Positions 62,210 to 64,000 of a stretch of DNA of 64,000 nt are shown here, piece by piece. Made by a program: the position numbers and the translations under genes. The notes under the pieces were generated by a model. The model was not told where the DNA came from and did no database searches. It was given only the letters and a program-made list of their open reading frames with translations. The stretch covers positions 124,001 through 188,000 of the forward strand of contig NZ_JAIQDI010000001.1 of assembly GCF_020034665.1 (NCBI RefSeq), read 5' to 3'. The number at the start of each line of letters is the position of its first letter. Position 1 is the first letter of the stretch. Origin of the DNA: Niabella beijingensis (GTDB lineage: Bacteria > Bacteroidota > Bacteroidia > Chitinophagales > Chitinophagaceae).

Positions 62210-63868
62210 CTATCCTTTTCTCCGTCCGCCGCCGCTTTCCGCGTCATTCATACGGATCCTTCTGCCCCGGTAATTCTTACCGTCCAGTGCTTTTATCATG
62301 ATTCGGGCGGAAGCTGCATCCACTTCTACCCAGCTGTTCATCTCTTTCATATCGATACGGCCCAGGTTGTCCTTACTCAGACGGCTCATATCCAGGATGA
62401 ATTGCAGGAAACTCGCCTTATAAAAACCGTCTTTGGTACCCAGGTTCACAAACAGGCGCTGGTACTGTCCGCTGCCGGAATTGTAACGGCCGCCGCGCTC
62501 CTGGCCGCGGGCACCCCTGCGATCGTCGCCGCCCCGGTCGTTCCGGAGGTTCAGGTCTGCAGAGTTTTCGTAATACTTTAAGAACCGGTCAAACTCAAGG
62601 GCTGCCACGCGTTGCAATACTTCTTCCTTGCTGATGTTCTCAAATTTTTCTTCCAGCACCGGCACATAGGCTTCATATTCTCCGTGACTGATATCTGCTT
62701 TCAGCATCTTATCGATAAAATGAAAAAATTGCTTGCGGCATACATCCTTACCGGAGGGGATATCGATCTTATTAAATTTTGTATTGATCAGTTTTTCAAT
62801 CTGCCTCAACCGGTATACTTCTTTCGGTGTTACGATGGAAATGGAGATACCACTAAGACCTGCGCGACCCGTCCGCCCGCTCCGGTGAGTATATACTTCT
62901 GTATCATCCGGAAGTTCGTAGTTGATCACATGGGTGATCCCCTGCACATCAATTCCACGCGCTGCCACATCCGTAGCGATCAGCAGTTCCAGCGATTTTT
63001 CGCGGAAACGGGCCATTACCTTATCTCTTTGTGCCTGCGTAAGATCGCCATGCAGTGCCTCAATATCATATCCCTCACGGATCAGTTGTTCGGTGATCTG
63101 CTGGGCATCCGCTTTGGTTCGTGTAAATACGATACCATACATACCCGGGTTGAAATCAATAATACGCTTTAATGTTTCGTAACGGTTGATATGCTGTGTC
63201 TGGTAATACTGATGTGCAATATTGGTGTTGGCGGAATTCGCTTTCCCCACTGTAATTTCAAAGGGGTTCTCCATATACCGCTTACTCACCTGGCGGATCT
63301 CTTTGGGCATCGTGGCGCTGAACAACCAGGTGCTCTGCCGGTTGGGGGTTTCTTTTAAGATGAATTCAATATCATCCTTAAAACCCATATTCAGCATTTC
63401 ATCCGCTTCATCAAGCACCACATAATGAATATCTTCCAGGTTGATGGCCTTGCGCTCGATTAAATCAATCAGACGACCGGGTGTTGCCACTACAACATGT
63501 GTTCCTCTTTTGATTTCGCGGATCTGCTGGCTGATGGCGGTACCACCGTATACAGCGGTAACCCCGATGTTCGCATTCTTTTGACGGAAGGCCTGCAGAT
63601 CATTGGCTATTTGAAGACACAATTCCCGTGTAGGGCAAATGATCAATGCCTGCGGAGAAGGAAAAGACCGGTCGATCAGTTGTAACAGGGGCAGACCGAA
63701 TGCCGCAGTTTTACCTGTGCCTGTTTGTGCAAGCCCGATAAAATCTTTTGTTCCCTGCAACAGAACGGGTATTGCCTGTTCCTGGATCGGGGTTGGTGTT
63801 TTAAACCCGATCTTTTCTAATGATTGAAGCAGACCCTCTTCAATCCCCAACGATTCAAATGTAACCAC
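62210..63868 (-). CDS. DEAD-box RNA helicase with DbpA-type RNA-binding domain
   Basis: 552 aa if started at the GTG at 63868 (VVTFESLGIEEGLL). The frame is open to an ATG at 63919, but a -7 promoter element lies between them (63895-63902), so the longer form would not be transcribed. Helicase motifs are Q (FKTPTPIQEQA), I (AQTGTGKT), II (DEAD), III (SAT), V (ARGIDVQGITHVINY) and VI (HRSGRTGRAG). An Arg/Gly-rich linker is followed by a DbpA-like RNA-binding domain (RLFVNLGTKDGFYKASFLQF...). This architecture matches CsdA/DbpA-type helicases for ribosome assembly or cold adaptation. Confidence 0.93.
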   Translation of the reverse strand: MVTFESLGIEEGLLQSLEKIGFKTPTPIQEQAIPVLLQGTKDFIGLAQTGTGKTAAFGLPLLQLIDRSFPSPQALIICPTRELCLQIANDLQAFRQKNANIGVTAVYGGTAISQQIREIKRGTHVVVATPGRLIDLIERKAINLEDIHYVVLDEADEMLNMGFKDDIEFILKETPNRQSTWLFSATMPKEIRQVSKRYMENPFEITVGKANSANTNIAHQYYQTQHINRYETLKRIIDFNPGMYGIVFTRTKADAQQITEQLIREGYDIEALHGDLTQAQRDKVMARFREKSLELLIATDVAARGIDVQGITHVINYELPDDTEVYTHRSGRTGRAGLSGISISIVTPKEVYRLRQIEKLINTKFNKIDIPSGKDVCRKQFFHFIDKMLKADISHGEYEAYVPVLEEKFENISKEEVLQRVAALEFDRFLKYYENSADLNLRNDRGGDDRRGARGQERGGRYNSGSGQYQRLFVNLGTKDGFYKASFLQFILDMSRLSKDNLGRIDMKEMNSWVEVDAASARIMIKALDGKNYRGRRIRMNDAESGGGRRKG

Positions 63869-63894
63869 TAAAATATTTTTATAAAATGAGGCCG

Positions 63895-63902
63895 CAAAGG
63901 TA
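63895..63902 (-). promoter_or_regulatory. -7 promoter element of the DEAD-box helicase gene
   Basis: The minus strand reads TACCTTTG, matching TAnnTTTG. The start point would be near 63888, with a 20-nt leader to the GTG at 63868. An ATTG about 14 bp upstream is too close to be a normal -33. Confidence 0.45.
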
Positions 63903-63949
63903 GGACATTTGCGGGACAATGCCGGGGCCGGCCTTTAAGTGCACAAAAA

Positions 63950-63975
63950 AGCCATCCGCCTTGCCGGGGATGGCT
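63950..63975 (-). terminator. Terminator for a minus-strand gene beyond the window
   Basis: AGCCATCC (63950-63957) pairs with GGATGGCT (63968-63975); on the minus strand a six-T run follows. It would end a transcript coming from beyond position 64000 just before the helicase promoter. Confidence 0.75.
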
Positions 63976-64000
63976 ATATTTGATTGCCGAATATAAATGA

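Overview
The window looks like a chromosomal segment of a Bacteroidota bacterium, most likely family Chitinophagaceae (the family is an inference). The evidence is three SusC/SusD pairs, lipoproteins with a Cys right after a short hydrophobic leader, GLPGLI and DUF4136 proteins, a long-form IspH, a futalosine-pathway menaquinone gene, and several TAnnTTTG-type -7 promoter elements. I see no rRNA, tRNA, CRISPR array, transposase or phage gene.

Layout. (1) 1-19.3 kb, all on the minus strand: two polysaccharide-utilisation loci. The promoter-distal one has susC, susD, a DUF4959/DUF5000-type lipoprotein, a DUF4998/F5-8C-type lipoprotein and then an edge-truncated GH172 enzyme. The promoter-proximal one has susC, susD, a DUF3823 lipoprotein and a secreted enzyme-like protein of a family I do not recognise. 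A LacI-type regulator sits upstream, and similar sites with a central CG lie in front of GH172 and both susC genes. (2) 19.7-25 kb, housekeeping: thioredoxin, a NupG-like transporter, mqnE, a CBS-domain protein and a lipoprotein GH13 amylase. (3) 25-33.2 kb: a tightly packed plus-strand operon of ispH, a SpeD-like pyruvoyl decarboxylase, a double-DUF4178 zinc-ribbon membrane protein, a 60-aa membrane protein, a DUF350 protein, a seven-TM aminopropyltransferase, a Tat-signal-like FAD amine-oxidase-like protein and a histidine-bearing polytopic membrane protein. This is the best candidate for an undescribed system, possibly a membrane- or envelope-located polyamine pathway. (4) 33.4-35 kb: a GT35 phosphorylase-like protein lacking the PLP lysine. 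(5) 35.2-44.2 kb: an AraC regulator divergent from a third utilisation locus whose first four genes match those of the first locus. (6) 44.3-59 kb: glycogen and alpha-glucan metabolism (glgB, glgC, glgA, a SusA-like GH13, two MFS sugar transporters, a ROK glucokinase), interrupted by an outer-membrane receptor/GLPGLI pair. (7) 59-64 kb: a VOC protein, a roughly 740-bp tandem array with an alternating A-B unit structure, a DUF4136 lipoprotein, a SIMPL protein and a DEAD-box helicase.

How the genes fit together. Outer-membrane SusC/SusD systems import oligosaccharides, and periplasmic GH13 enzymes and MFS carriers deliver glucose units. Glucokinase, GlgC, GlgA and GlgB can store them as glycogen, and the GT35 protein would be expected to mobilise it, unless its missing lysine means a different job. 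Transcription control can be read at several points: candidate LacI sites, four TWGTCCAK sites spaced 21 and 41 bp next to the AraC gene, and a 25-bp imperfect palindrome in front of the MFS-GH13 pair. All functions are read from sequence motifs by eye; no database search was run.
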